Assembly: GCF_029873635.1 (NCBI RefSeq)
Contig: NC_080421.1
Coordinates: 38,792,617-38,856,616, forward strand
Length of the DNA stretch: 64,000 nucleotides
Source: Malania oleifera
Taxonomy: Eukaryota; Streptophyta; Magnoliopsida; Santalales; Ximeniaceae
Direction of reading: 5' to 3'
Both the position numbers and the translations under genes were made by a program. Positions 44,486 through 58,174 of this stretch are shown here, piece after piece (the first letter of the stretch is position 1; each line of letters opens with the position of its first letter). Below the pieces are notes generated by a model. The model was not told the DNA's origin, did not search any database, and saw only the letters and a list, made by a program, of their open reading frames with translations.

Positions 44486-47400
44486 TCAATTTTCAACAAT
44501 GTTGATCAAGTTCAAGCAATGTTGAAACTTGACCACAATCACCGCTTTTGTCATCACATCAGCAGGATTCTCAGTGGTTTGAATCTTTTGAATTATTACT
44601 CCACTTTCTTCCAGAATTTCTCGTACAAAGTGATATCGAATGTCGATGTTCTTTGTTCTTAAATGGTAAACTTGGTTCTTTGCTAGATGGATAGCATTTT
44701 GGCTATCACAATGCACCTTCATGTGTTTCTGTTCAATTTCCAATTATTTCATCAATCCTTGAAGCCAAATTGCCTCCTTCACAGCCTCTGTGACTGCCAT
44801 ATACTCTGCCTCTGTAGTGGACAAAGGAACTGTTGACTGTAAGGTAGACCTCCAACTAACCGACACTTTTGCAAGAGTAAATACATAGCTAGTAGTTGAC
44901 TGTCGCTTATCCAAATCACCAGCCTAGGCAGAATCACAATATCCAACAAATACTATGACCATCTTGCTTATCCTACTCAAATATCAATCCAACATCTACA
45001 GTATACAAAATGTATCATAGAATCTATTTCACTACTTACCAACGTTCCTTTCTAGGATCATGCATATACCTGCTCACAACTCCAACACCTTGTGAAATAT
45101 CGGGCCTTGTACACACCATGGCATACATCAAGCTACCAACAACACTTGAATACGGTACTTTTGTCATGTATTCTCGTTCTACTTCAGTTTTTGGAGACAG
45201 AGATGCATTCATCTTGAAATGAGGACCAAGCGGAGTACTAATAGGTTTTGACTTCTCATTCATACCAAAACGCTTTAATACTTTCCTCAAATATTGTTTT
45301 TGAGTCAAACAAAGCCTCCCCAATTTCCTATTTCTACTTATCTCCATAGTGAGAATCTTCTTTGCTTCGCCTAGATCCTTAATCTCAAACTCCCTATTCA
45401 ACCGAGCCTTAAGTTTGTTAATTTTTGTCTGACTCTTATAGGCTATCAATATATCATCAACATAAAGAAGAAGATATATATAAGATCTATCTTGTAGCTT
45501 GCGAAAATACACACAGTGATCATATTTACTTCTTCTGTACTTTTGCCCCATCATAAACTTGTTAAATCGTTTGTACCATTGTCTTGGGGTTTGTTTAATC
45601 CATACAATGATTTTTCAACTTTGCACACCATATTTTCTTTTCCAGCAACTTTGAAACCTCTTGGCTGAGTCATGTAGATTTGCCCTTCCAAGTCTCCATG
45701 TAAAAAAGCAGTTTTTACATCCAATTGAACTAGTTCCATATCTAATTTTGCTACCAAAGCCAATAAGATTCTAATGGAGGAATGCTTTACTACTGGAGAA
45801 AATACCTCATTGTAATCAATTCCCTCCGTTTGTGTGTAGCCTTTAGCCACCAACCTTGCTTTGTAGAGAACACTATTCTTGTTAAGAAATGCATCTTTCT
45901 TTGTATATACCCATTTGCCCCCAATTGCCTTCTTTCCCTTCAGAAAACTAACAAGCTTCCATGTTTGATTCTTATCAAGGGACTGCATTTCTTCATTAAT
46001 GGCTCCCCTCCACTTTTCTTCTTATGAACTTTGGATTGCTTCATTGTAAGTGACAAGAGTATCATCGTTTGCAATTGGAGATGCGTAAGCCACCATGTCA
46101 ACAAAGTGAGCAGGCTTCCTAATTTTTCTCTTTGGCTTACTCAATGCAATATATTCATGTTGCTGTGGAGGTTCTTGAGTTGAAACCTCTTCTTCAGGTG
46201 ACTCTTCTTCTTCCATAGGAGAGTCTTCATTTTCTGGGAAAACAATTCTTCTATCAAACTCCACCTGTTTTGGAGCACCATCTGTTTGCTCAACACTTTT
46301 TGTTGTCACCTTTCTAAAAAAAGTAGATTTATTATAGGTAACATCTGCTGAAGATTATCTTCTTTATTTCTAGACACCAAAGATGATATCCCTTTACTCC
46401 AGAGGTGATTCCCATAAAGATTGCTTTCTTAGCCTTCGGATCCAGCTTTGATTCCTTGACGTGATAGTAGGAAGTGGAACCGAATACATGTAAGGAATCA
46501 TAATCTGTAGCAGGCTTTCCAAACCATTTCTCCAATGGTGTTTTACCACAAATAACAGTAGATGGTAGGCGATTAATGAGGTGGCAGGCATATGTTACAG
46601 CCTCAGCCCAAAATTCTTTACCCAACCTAGCATTAGACAATATACACCGAACCTTCTCCAATAATGTTTAATTCATACGTTCTGCCACTCCATTCTGTTG
46701 TGGTGTACTTCACATTGTGAAGTGTCGTATAATACCTTATTCTTCGCAGACTTTAAGAAATGGATCACTTCTATATTCTCCACCATTATCTATACGGAGG
46801 CCCTTGATCCTTTTTCTTGTTTGAGTTTCCACCATATTTTTCCATTTAAGGAAGACTGCTAACACTTCATCCTTAGTTTTCATAGTATACACCCATGCTC
46901 TTCGATAAAAATCGTCAACAAAGGTCACATAGTAGTGTTTTTCTCCCAGTGAAGTTGTTTTGGAAGGTCCCCACACATCAAAGTTAACATAATCCAAAAT
47001 ACCCTTGGTATCATGGATTGTAGCACCAAATATCACTCTTGTTTGCTTTTCTTTGATGCAATGTTCACAAAAATAAGATTCTTTATCAAACTTGGTACAT
47101 ATCTAACGTCAGTCAATATTTTGATTGATCCATCTTGATTCCTCAAGCAGACTGAACCAATCCCATGTGTGGTAAGAGGAATATCATTTGTTGTGTATAC
47201 GACTCCACCTTCTAGTTTTTTAAAATCAAAGAACCAATCCCGATTGGGACATATATGATGGCTACACCCAGAATCTACTAGCCATATACTCGAACAACTA
47301 GTTGACGGCGTAACAACAAGTGAAAGATCTAAGTTTCCATCTTCGTACTCAGCCACATTTGAAACGACCTTTCCTTTATTAGGTTTGCCTTTATTCTTTA

Positions 47401-48180
47401 GCTTTAGATAGTCTTTCTTCCAGTGCCCTTTTTCTCGAAAAAAGATGCATTCATCTTTGTTTGGTTTGGACCTTGACTTGGATCTCTCTTTCTTTCTTCT
47501 ATTTTGGCTTTGTGAATAGCCTTGAACTACTAGAGCCTCGTTGGCTCCACTTGTGCTTTCAAGCTTGTCCTTCTTCCTCAATTCATAGCTGTACAAAGCA
47601 GCACAAACCTCGCTAAGAGAAACTTTATCCTTTCCATGGAGTAGAGTAGTTTCAAGAAATTCAAACTCCTTAGGAAGGGATCCCAACAACATTAAAGTTA
47701 GGTCTTCATTTTTAAAAGTCTTATCTAGAATAACTAGATCAGTAACCAACCTATTAAAGTTGGTGATATGATCATTCATAGTGGTACCTAGGACATAAGT
47801 GAAGCGAAATAGTCTCTTCTTCATATGGAGTTTGTTCTGAGAGTTTTTCTTCAAAAACTTTTTCTCCAGTGCCTTCCACAACTTATTTGTAGAAGTTTCC
47901 TTACATAATGCTACTTCTGCTCTCTTGAAAGACACGATCGAATTGTATCACATGCTAATCGATTGATGGTCCCCCATTCTTTCTTCTCAATATCTTCTAG
48001 TTCCTCTTCCTCAATGGCAATGTCTATACCTTGTTGAAAGAGAGTGTCTAGAACCTCATTTTTCCATATACCAAAATGACCGGTGCCGTAAAAAATCTCC
48101 ACTACAAATCTAGCATTTGTCACAATAGTTCTTGCTTGAATAGACGAGTTTGATGTGGATGTTTTTGCCCTATCTGCCAT
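44486..48180 (-). pseudogene. Copia D gag-pol, nearly complete with frameshifts
   Basis: Gag starts at 48180 (MADRAKTSTSNSS) and shifts frame near 47930. The knuckle near 47440 reads CIFFREKGHW, with its second Cys lost. Protease has WLVDSGCSHH (DSG near 47270). Integrase has NFDVWGP (near 46970), IDNGGEY (near 46785) and QQNGVAERMN (near 46690), so all three catalytic positions survive despite stops. RT runs from about 46000 (KWVYTKKDAF, VKTAFLHGDLEG) with YVDD at 45453-45464 and a frameshift near 45555. RNase H (about 45000-44490) has STTEAEYMA and VHCDSQNAIHLAKNQ. This element would encode its own copying machinery but cannot make the full polyprotein. Confidence 0.9.
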
Positions 48181-48290
48181 AAATGCTATTCAATAGCTGC
48201 TGATGTGGAATGCCAATAGCCCATGGAAAACTTTTCTGATGTGAAAGATCAGACTAATCTACAACCACGAAGCATACTAAGAATAACCTT

Positions 48291-48304
48291 GGCTTTGATA
48301 CCAA
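48291..48304 (-). promoter_or_regulatory. Primer-binding site of Copia D
   Basis: The minus strand reads TTGGTATCAAAGCC one base after the LTR end, one change from the standard initiator-Met site. Confidence 0.85.
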
Positions 48305-50552
48305 TTGTTGTGAAACTTAAGATTATTCCACCTAATTTTACCACACTTTACTATTGCACAGGTGAATAAAGAGTGAATGATTGTGCAAAAATTATACCGG
48401 GTAAATTCCCAAGGAAGTGGGAGGTCACAACGGACCGCTTAAGTCCCACTTTCCTAGACAAAATTTTCCTTAGACATGTAATTAGCATAATAAATTACTA
48501 CAACTATACCCGACAATAGCAAACTACTGAATAGATGAAAGGAAGAACACCAGAATTTAACGAGGTTTGGGTAATTGTGCCTACATTCTCGGACACTATC
48601 AACTAATATTCCTCTATTGTAGAAATATTACAAAAGGAGAAAGAGAAGGGAGAATGTGCCTAAAAGAGAAGTAGGCAAATTTGGGGATGGATTTACAAAT
48701 GGAAGTGATGGGTTTATATAGGTTAGTAGGCCTGGCAAAATGGACAGGCGGGTCGAGTTTGGGTGGGTCACCAACGGGCCGGGTCATAAACGGATCGATG
48801 TTAAACGGATCACACACATGCCAATCCTAACCCGCCCGTTTAATAAATGGGCGGATAACGGGTCACCCGTTTAAAAAAATATAATTTATTCATTTTAAAA
48901 TTTTTTAAAACTTCCATGTAAAATGACATTTTTTAAAAAAAAAATATTGCATTATATTTATTAATTTCTAAATAAAAAAGCATAAAATGTAAAAAATTAT
49001 ATATCCCTGTAATGAATACATTTTTTAAAAAATGTATAATTAAAAAAAAAACACACCTCTAAAAATATTAAATATGCATAATACATGCATTAAATATTTA
49101 TATATAAATCTAAATTTAAATGAGTCCCACAATATTTACATACAAAGCTAAATGTAAAATATTTAATAAGTTCATTCATCATTCATATTTTTTTAATTCA
49201 TACATTATGTATAACACATGAATCAAATATTCAAATCCCACAATCAAAACATAATCTTAAAAAATATAACAGTTAAATATTTACAAACAAAGCTCAATTT
49301 AAATGAGTTGCATAAAAATCCACAAAATTACAATTTTTCAAAAGACAACAAAAAAACTTAATTAGCCATGATTGTTTGTAAAAGCTTCTCCCAAATCATT
49401 AATCAAAAGATTTTCAAATTTGACTTCTAATTGTTCAACTTCTCCCTCCTCACTTGGATCCACTGCAATGACAAAATAAATAGATAACAAATAAGAAACA
49501 ATGATAATTGACAAAGGATATGAAAGTAAATAAAATGTAATTATTGAAATAATATTGGAAAGCTCAAAAGAAAAATGCATACTTGCGTAAACAAACAACC
49601 AATTTCGAGTTGTTATCAATGCTCCTGCATTTTCCAGCAAAAGTGATCTTTGATACTTGTTAAGAACCTAGGCTCCAATTGTAATGACCCAAAGAATAAT
49701 AGTATTTCAATAATAATAAAGAAAGAGGAAAATGGAATTAGTAAAAAAGGCGGTAGCAGACTTCGTCGGCGATGTGGCAGTTGGGCTCGTCGATGAGGGT
49801 GAATTTCGTCGATGAGAAGATACTGAGAGTGGGTTTGCGCGATTTTGAATTTCATTGACGAGGAGTGAGTTTGTCGATGAATTGTCTTTGTGACCTTGTC
49901 GACGAGATGACGCGGCTCGTCGACGAAGGCCATAGTATAAATAGCCCTAATGCCATTTCTTGGTTGATTTTTGCCGAAAAACTTCTCTCTCTTCCTCCCT
50001 TCAGTTCTCCTTACTTCTCTCTAAGATATCGGGCCGATCTATTACCGATTCAATGATTTGAAGCCACCACGACACTCCTGGGGAAGTTCTCTACGTATCT
50101 GTCGGAGTGGATCGTAGGTGGGACTAGTTCGGAATCCATCCCAGATCTAGGGTAAGACTTTCTACTCAATATTTGACTTCCTGAAAGTTGTAGAAAGCGT
50201 AGTACGTGTAGGAATACTGAAGTTTAGTTCTGGAAAATATCATTTTCAGAGTGTTGAATGGGAAACCCTACGAGTGTAGGAATGTTTTCTTAGGGGTTCT
50301 TTAAGAATCAGGTAAGGGGATAAACTAAGTTAGATGTTTTATGAAAAATAAGTATAATTTTATAGTATTTGATTTCAGGGAAATATATGTTTATATATAT
50401 ATATATATATATGATTATGCATTATGTTGGAAAATACTGTTAAAAATGATGATATGTTTTGGACATATATAATACCCATTTTGTGTGGCATAAGTAGAAA
50501 TTATGATGAATTACTGTTTTTTGGGAATATGATAATGATATGGATTTTTATA

Positions 50553-50780
50553 ATGAAAAACCGACGTATGGGCCAAGAGTTTTATATATGTTTTGCCGGC
50601 GTGCGAGCCGAACTATGGATATGATTTGCTGGCGTACGGGCCGAGCTATGGATATGTTTTTCTGGTGTACGAGCTGAGCCATGGATATGATTTGCCAGTG
50701 TACGGCCCGAGCTATGGATATGATTTTCCGGCATACGGGCCGAGCTATGGTAAAATATGAAATGCCGGCGTACGAGCCGA
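50553..50780 (+). repeat. Minisatellite in solo LTR 1 (GCCGGCGTACGGGCCGAG type)
   Basis: Seven units of about 33 bp share TTTGCCGGCGTACGGGCCGA and GCTATGGATATG. An (AT)n run follows at 50796-50824. The same unit type recurs in solo LTR 2. Confidence 0.85.
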
Positions 50781-50792
50781 TGATTTTCATGA

Positions 50793-50828
<36 letters not shown>

Positions 50829-51202
50829 AAATGATGTGATGACATTGATTTGGCAATTAATAATATGAAATATCCATGTATCACAGTTTCATTATATGCT
50901 ATATGTTATTAGAACCTGGTTGGCTTGGTTTAGGCTAGCACTTGCACGGTATCGTTGCTATGTGTTCGTGATCATCACGATATTGTGTTAATGCTGCTGT
51001 ACAAAGTAGCTTGAGAACAGATAGTTGATGTGGTTTTAAGAAGTGTGAGCGCCCCTGGTGCACGGACCAGGTCTGGCAGACCCATCAGACTTACAAACTG
51101 TACTCTTGACTTGACAGTAGTCGGCCAACTATTGTCAGGTCCCACCTTCGGGCCACACAACCCAGTCATGTGGGGGTAATACATTACAACAACCATCAAA
51201 CC

Positions 51203-53618
51203 TATAATGACCCGAAGAATAATGGTATTTAAATAATAAAAAGAAAGGGGAATGAAAATCGGAAACAAAAGGAGGCAGTCGACTTCATCGATGAACGCTT
51301 CGCGTTTGTTGACGACATTGCACTTTGGAAGGAATAACCGAGGAAAATTTTCAGGGCCTCATTGACAAACACATAGGATTCGTTGACGAGAAAATACCGA
51401 GAGAGGTTTTGGGCAATTTGAATTTTGCCGAAAGGGAGTGGGTTTCGTCGACGAAATTATTAAAGGACTCATCAACAAGATGACGTGGCTCGTCGACAAA
51501 TCTAGCCCTATAAATAGTGAAAAACTCGTATTTCTGATGGAAATCTTGCACAGAAACCCTCTCTCTCTCATCCTTCGGTTCTTCCCCCTTCTCTCTTCGA
51601 TTTCGGGCCAGATTTCTGCCAATTCAACGATCTAAAGCCATCACGACGCTTTTGGGAAAGTTCTCTGCAAGTTTTCCAGAGCAGATCGTTAGTGGGGCTG
51701 AGTTGGAAACCATCCCAAATCTAGGGTAAGACTTTCTACTCAGTATTTGGTTATTTGACAGTTGTAGGAAGTGATATACACATAAAAATACTGAACTTTA
51801 GTTATGGAGAATGCTGTTTTCAGGGTGTTGAGTGGGGAATCCTGCGAGTGCGGGAGTGTTTGATTTGGGGGCTTTTCAGAACACATGTAAGAGGATAAAA
51901 TAAGCTAGTTCTTTTTAAGTTGATTTCAGGAAAGTAAATATGTCCATATATATGATTTATATTTGAGAAAACAGTGTTGAAAATGATGGTATGTTGAATA
52001 TATGAAAAACCTGTTCAGTGTGGCATGAGTAGAAATTGTTATGAAATACTGTTTTCTGGAAATGTGATTATGATACGGATTTTTATAATGAAAAACCGAC
52101 GTATGGGCCGAGAGTTTTATATATGTTTGCCGGTGTACGGGCCGAGCTATATGTATGATTTGCCAGCGTATGAGTTGTGTCATGGATATGATTTGCCAGC
52201 GTACGAGCTGTACTATGTGTATGAGTTGTCTGTGTACGGGCCGAGTTATGGAAATGATTTGCCAATGTATGGGTTGTGCTATGATTTGCCGGCGTACGGG
52301 TCGAGTTATGGTAAAATGTGAAATACCGGCGTACGAGCCGATGATTTTCATGATATACGTATATGCAAAATGATATAATTGATCTGATAATTAATGATAT
52401 GAGATATCCATGTATCACAGTTTCAGTATATGTTATATAATATCAGAACCCAGTTGGTTTGGTCTAGGCTAGCACTTGGATGGTACCGTTGCTATGTGTC
52501 CATGGTCTTCATGATATGATTTGCCGGCGTACGGGTCGAGTTATGGTAAAATGTGAAATACCGGCGTACGAGCCGATGATTTTCATGATATACGTATATA
52601 TGCAAAATGATATAATTGATCTGATAATTAATGATATGAGATATCCATGTATCACAGTTTCAGTATATGTTATATAATATCAAAACCCAGTTGGCTTGGT
52701 CTAGGCTAGCACTTGGATGGTACTGTTGCTATGTGTCCATGGTCTTCATGATCATGATATTTGTGTTAACGCCGCTATATGAATTGGTGTGAGATTGGAT
52801 GGTCGATGTGGTTTTAAAAAGTCTGTGAGTGCCCCTGGTGTACGGACTAGGTTTGGCGGACCCATCAGACTTACAAACTGTACTTTTGACTTGGCAGTGG
52901 TCGGTCAACCATTGTCAGGTCCTACCTTTGGGCCACACAATCCAATCATGTGGGGGTAATACATGACAACAGCCAGCTAACCTATCAGGAATGTTTTTGT
53001 ATTATTATTATATGAGATGAAATATGTTTATGATAGTTTTTGTATTATTATTATATGAGATGAAATATGTTTATGAAAAAACAGTATATTCTGTCATGTT
53101 TTGATTATATATATGTTTTCCCAGATTTGACAAAATAGTTACTAAATATGTTCTGTATGGTATATGTATAACACGGAATACTCATGTTGCCACACACTAG
53201 TATTAGTTTATTTCCCTTACTGAGAGGTGTCTCACCCCAAAATTTTATAAACTTTTCAAAAGCCCCTGATAGGAGAGTGGGAAAAACCCCGCTGATCTAG
53301 TGCTGTTTGCCTGCCTTCTTTGAAGGGTAAGTTTTAGTAGGGACAGTTGGATTTTGTGGGAAATGTCCTTAGATTTTGTTTTTGGGATGTATATACTGAA
53401 ATACAGTGAATATAGTGACTTTGGTATTTATGATAATGTGATGGATGTTTTTGTCTTTATAATATTATGATTGTATGTTTCCTATTGTTTAGGCTTCCGT
53501 ATGTGTTTTGATGTATCCCTGGTACCCACGGGTCTAAGTGGATTATGATCTGCTGAGTCGAGCTTTATGATTTTGCATTTATTATAAAAAAAATGTGGAA
53601 ATTAAGCAGGTCGTTACA
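51203..53618 (+). mobile_element. Gypsy solo LTR 2, nested in solo LTR 1
   Basis: 2,416 bp, TATAATGACCC (first G lost) to GGTCGTTACA. The duplication is AAACC (51198-51202) and TAACC (53619-53623), one mismatch. It is closely related to its host LTR: the same minisatellite, a perfect TTTCGTCGACGAAA near 51444-51457 and TATAAATAG near 51511. It landed in the middle of its own family. Confidence 0.9.
52281..52756 (+). repeat. 235-bp tandem duplication inside solo LTR 2
   Basis: Copies start ATGATTTGCCGGCGTACGGG at 52281 and 52516 and are almost identical. The near absence of differences makes it one of the youngest changes in this nest. The array 52100-52340 upstream is the minisatellite. Confidence 0.9.
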
Positions 53619-56094
53619 TAACCTACGAGGGTTGTTTTCGTATTATTATTATATGAGATGAACTATGCTATAAAAATCCATTATGTTTTGTCATGTTATG
53701 GTTATACATGTTTTTTCCCAAAAATGATACAGACATATTTAGTAATTATGTTTATTATATGCTTTTATGTATAACATGAATAAACTCATGTTGCCACACA
53801 CTAGCATTAGTTTATTTCCCTTACTGAGAGGTGTCTCACCCTAAGTTATATGATCATTTCAGGAGCCCCTGATAGGAGAGCGGATCAAGCTCCGCTAAGG
53901 TAGTTATTGCTGATCTGCCCTTTTGAAAGGGTAAGTACTTTGATAAGGTCAGATGGACTTTTGAGAAGTGAGCCTAGGACATCTTTTGGGTTGTGTATTG
54001 TATATAAATAAATACAATGGATGTAGTAACTCTAGTATTGTGACGAGTGATGTTGGGTACAAGGTATTATGAGTTATTTATGATTTTATGTTTCCTGCTG
54101 CTTAGGCTTCCGCATCGAGTTCTTGATATATCCTTGGTAACCACGGGTTCAAGTGGATTCTAATTTGCTGAATTTGTTATTGTGGTTTATTATATTATGG
54201 AATATATATATATATATATATATATGGAAATTAAGTAGGTCGTTACACCAATGCTGAATACAGATTCTGATGCAACGCTTATGATAAGAATAGTAAGTAC
54301 ATCACGCACCATAAGATATAAATCAGGATATCGAAATTGATTATCTTTCCAATACCGTAATATATCCATTTCAGCATGTTCCACACGATTTAGCCTAGGC
54401 TCTTCCAAATATAAATCTAATTGAGATTTTTCTATAATAGCACAATATTGGCTTTCATAAAATTCAAATTCCTGTCATATATTAGAATAGAAATATAAAC
54501 AATATAAATATAACAACTAAAAATAATATATAAAATAACAAATAAAAAATTAGAAAATATAAATGAAGTTATCGAAAGCTTATCTCTAATGAGATTGTCA
54601 TTACCACCAATACCCCCAGTAGATGGAGCAGTAAATTCCAAAGAAGATTTTGATTTGTTTGCATAATCTTGGAACAAAAAGTACAACTTCTGATGAAGGA
54701 GATTTAGATTTTACCGAGAAGTAGAGGAATCAATCTTTGAGTAACAAAATTTGACAAATTGAAGCTTGTAACGAGGATCAAGAACAATTACAAATGCCAA
54801 AACGACACTAGAACAATTGCAAATGCCAAAACGACACTATAACACTTCCAATATTTATCGAACTTCTCTTTCATTTTTGCAGCCATACCATTAACAATGC
54901 AGTTAGGATTTTCCATTGTTTCAAGTAAATGCAATTGAATTTTCCATATATTTGAAAATACAAATTAGATGTAGGATAATCCAAACTCGAGAAGAGATTT
55001 GTCATGTAGTAAAATGACTTTAAGAAATTGCAAATGACCTCAGCTCTATTCCACTCTTCATATGACAGACAATACTTATAATTTGCATCAAGTAAAGCAT
55101 AATGAATTAAAGCCCGTCGATAAATAAGTGCACTTTCTATCATCATGAAAGTTGAATTCCACCTAGTTGGTACATCCAAGCGCAAGCTAATTGAAGCAAG
55201 TATACCAAATTGTTTAATGCATTTTTCAAACTTAAATTTTCTGCCTTCCGAACCCTTAATGTACTTGACACTTTCTATAATGTTATATACAACACGTTCA
55301 ATCAATTTTAAGCCTTCTTCAACAATAAGATTCAAAATATGAGCACAACATCTTACATGAAAATATTCACCACCACTTACTAAAGGTGCTTGCAAAGACA
55401 ATTGACTTGATAGAGTATCTTGCATATTATCATTAGCGGTTGCATTATCCAATGTGATGGATAATATTTTCCTATCAATACCCAATGCTTCAATACATTA
55501 AATGTTTTTTCTGAAAAAGCAACTCCGGAATGTGGGGGTGGCATGTGAGAAAGGTTAATGATCTTACTATGCAATACCCAATTTTCATCCACAAAATGAA
55601 CTGTAATACATAAATATCCTTCAGTCGTAGGAGAAGACCAACAATCAGAAGTCAAACACACTCTACCAAAAACACTCTGTAGTGTAAGTTTAAGTTTCTC
55701 CTTCTCCATTTTATGTATTTTCAAAACATCAGCCTTAGCAGTGTTCCTAGCAATTGGTTTAACATCAAGATTAAGATATTTATGCACATCTCGAATTTCT
55801 TCATGCTCAAGCCATGAAAAAGGATAACAATGTTTTATTACAACAATTGCCATTTTCTCACAATAAACATCTTGCTCAATTTTTTTGCATGAAATTTGGT
55901 TTCATAATCCATATGCATCTACTTCACGTCATAGTTATCACATAATGGACAACTATTTATATGGCGTCTCAAATTTGTTGTCCCATGGGTTGAAGCATTA
56001 GCAACATATTCAACCCCACATTTTTTACATTTTGCCTTTTGTTTTCCATCAACATCTATAGGGAATAAATAGAATTCATCCCAAGCAGCTGATG

Positions 56095-58174
56095 TGTAAT
56101 GACCCGAAAAATAATGGTATTTAAATAAAGAGAGAGGAAAATGGAAATTGTAAAAAAGAGGGCAGCAGCGGACTTCATCGACGAACGCGCACTTTGGGCT
56201 TGTCGACAAGGGTGTGCTTCGTCGATGAGAAGATACCGAGAGGTTATTCTTTTAAGCCCTGAATTTCATCGATGAGGAATAGTATTCGTCGATGAATTGC
56301 CTTCTTGGCCTCATCAATGAGGTAACGTGGCTCGTCGACGAAGGCGAGTGTATAAATAATTCTAAACTCAGATTTTATGCAGAAAATTCAACTCAAAACC
56401 CACACTCTCTCTCTCCTCTTCATTTTCCCTCCCTTCTCTCTAAGTTTCTAGGCCGGGTTTACGCTGGTTTGATGATCTGAAGCCACCACGACACTCTTGG
56501 GGAAGTTCTTTGCATATCTGCTGGAGTAGATTGTCGGTGGGCTTAGTTTGAAATTCATCCCTGAATCAAGGTAAGACTATTTATTTAGAATTTGATCTTC
56601 CCATAGTTATAGGAAATGTTATTCACGGAGAAATGCTGAAGTTTAGTTCTAAGAGTTGTTGTTTTCAGGGTATTGAATGGGGAGCCCTGGGGGGGCAGGA
56701 CCAGCATATTTTAGGGGGGATTTCTTTTCAGTAATCAGGTAAGGGAATAAACTAAAGTAGTCATTTTCCATGCAAATTATTATTATTTATTGACAAATTA
56801 ATTTTCAGGAAGTATGTATTATATATATATGAGTAGATGGGTAAAAATGCATATTTGGAAAAATACTGCTATTATGTTGAAATGTATATATGTTATAAAA
56901 TGCCAGAAAATATGATTTTAGAATAGAATGTATGATTTTATTTAGCATTGTGTGGCATAAATATTATTTTACCTGGAAAGTATTATGTTATGGCAATTTT
57001 ATGAATAAGGTATATTTTCAGAGATTATGAAATAATGTAGTACATTCTGATTTCAAGATACATAATAAATGAATTATTTATTTAGAATGATATTTTTGAA
57101 ATGTTTGGCACAAGGCCGTGATTGATAGTCGGCACAAGGCCTTGTATTATGTATGATTTCGGCGCAAAGCCGTATTTATAAATGTTTAGCGTAAGGCCGC
57201 AGATATAAAAGAATTCGGCACAAGGCCGTATGTATGTATGTTATTTTAGAAAATGCTATCAATCTACTTATGTTAGACATCTATATTATCATGTACTATA
57301 TGTTATTAGAACCCAGATGATAGTTTAGTTTAGTTTTAGGAGCACGGTACCATAGTTTTACAGATCAATTTATTATGTTCAGACTTGTGCTAACCGCCCT
57401 TGCTAGTAGAGGGGGTGGGAGATGGATAGTCGATGTGACTTTCAGTGTAAAGTTGTAGACGTCCACCTAGTAGTCCAGACTAGGGTGTGGAGGGCTCATC
57501 GTACTTATAAACATTTTTGACTCGGTAGTGGTTGACTAACCATTGTCAGGTCCCGCCTTCAGACTGCACAACCCGTCATGGGGGGTAATACATGATATTA
57601 GTTAGCTATACGTCCTGGGTAAATTTCAGTATTATTAGTTATATCAGACATTTCATGATCAATATGACTTATTAGAAATTATAAAAGTATTTGATCATTC
57701 AGTATATTATGGTGAATGTTTTCTAGCATATGAAATGTACTGTAGCATTAAATATTCATGTTGCCACATAACCGTATTTAGTTTATTTTTCCTTACTGAG
57801 AGGTGTCTCACCCTCAACATTAATTAATTTTCAAGAAACCTAGAAAGACCAGCGAACTGAGGCCGCCGTTGAGATAGTGTGATATTACCTTGCTAGGAAG
57901 GTAAGTTTTGATATAAGAACAGGAAATTTGTGTTGTAAGTTCCTAGATATGTATATAATATTTTGTATTTTTGGGAGATTGTATATAAACATGGTATTTT
58001 GAGATGTAGTTGACTCTTGTGTTATGTATTTTATGGTTTTGAGAATGTGATTTATATTTACTACTACTTAGGTTTCCATTGTGAGTGTTAGATGTGTCCC
58101 CATTACCCACGGGTTCAGGTTGACTTTACTATTAATTATGTTTTAATATATGATAAGATAAGCAAGTTGTTACA
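56095..58174 (+). mobile_element. Gypsy solo LTR 3, between hAT exons
   Basis: 2,080 bp, TGTAATGACCCG to AAGTTGTTACA. The duplication is TGATG (56090-56094) and TGATA (58175-58179). Reading the transposase across the site restores the frame (RKIS then AAWDEF), proving insertion in coding sequence. It has palindromes at 56170-56345, a TATAAATAA box near 56352 and a GGCACAAGGCCG minisatellite at 57108-57235, the same subfamily as the LTR at 334. Confidence 0.92.

Larger units (their letters stand above)
49680..54248 (+). mobile_element. Gypsy solo LTR 1, in the hATC segment
   Basis: TGTAATGACCC to GGTCGTTACA with a perfect CCAAT duplication (49675-49679 and 54249-54253). LTR sequence covers 49680-51202 and 53624-54248 and is interrupted by solo LTR 2. 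It has palindromes at 49760-49930, for example CTCGTCGACGAAGG before TATAAATA (49937-49944). It has no internal region. Confidence 0.92.

Noticed and set aside
50548-52421. Repetitive frames of about 100 codons with SYAGISYF or ARTPANHIHSSART-like units
   Set aside because: These are translations of the LTR minisatellite, open on several frames because the unit length is near a multiple of three.
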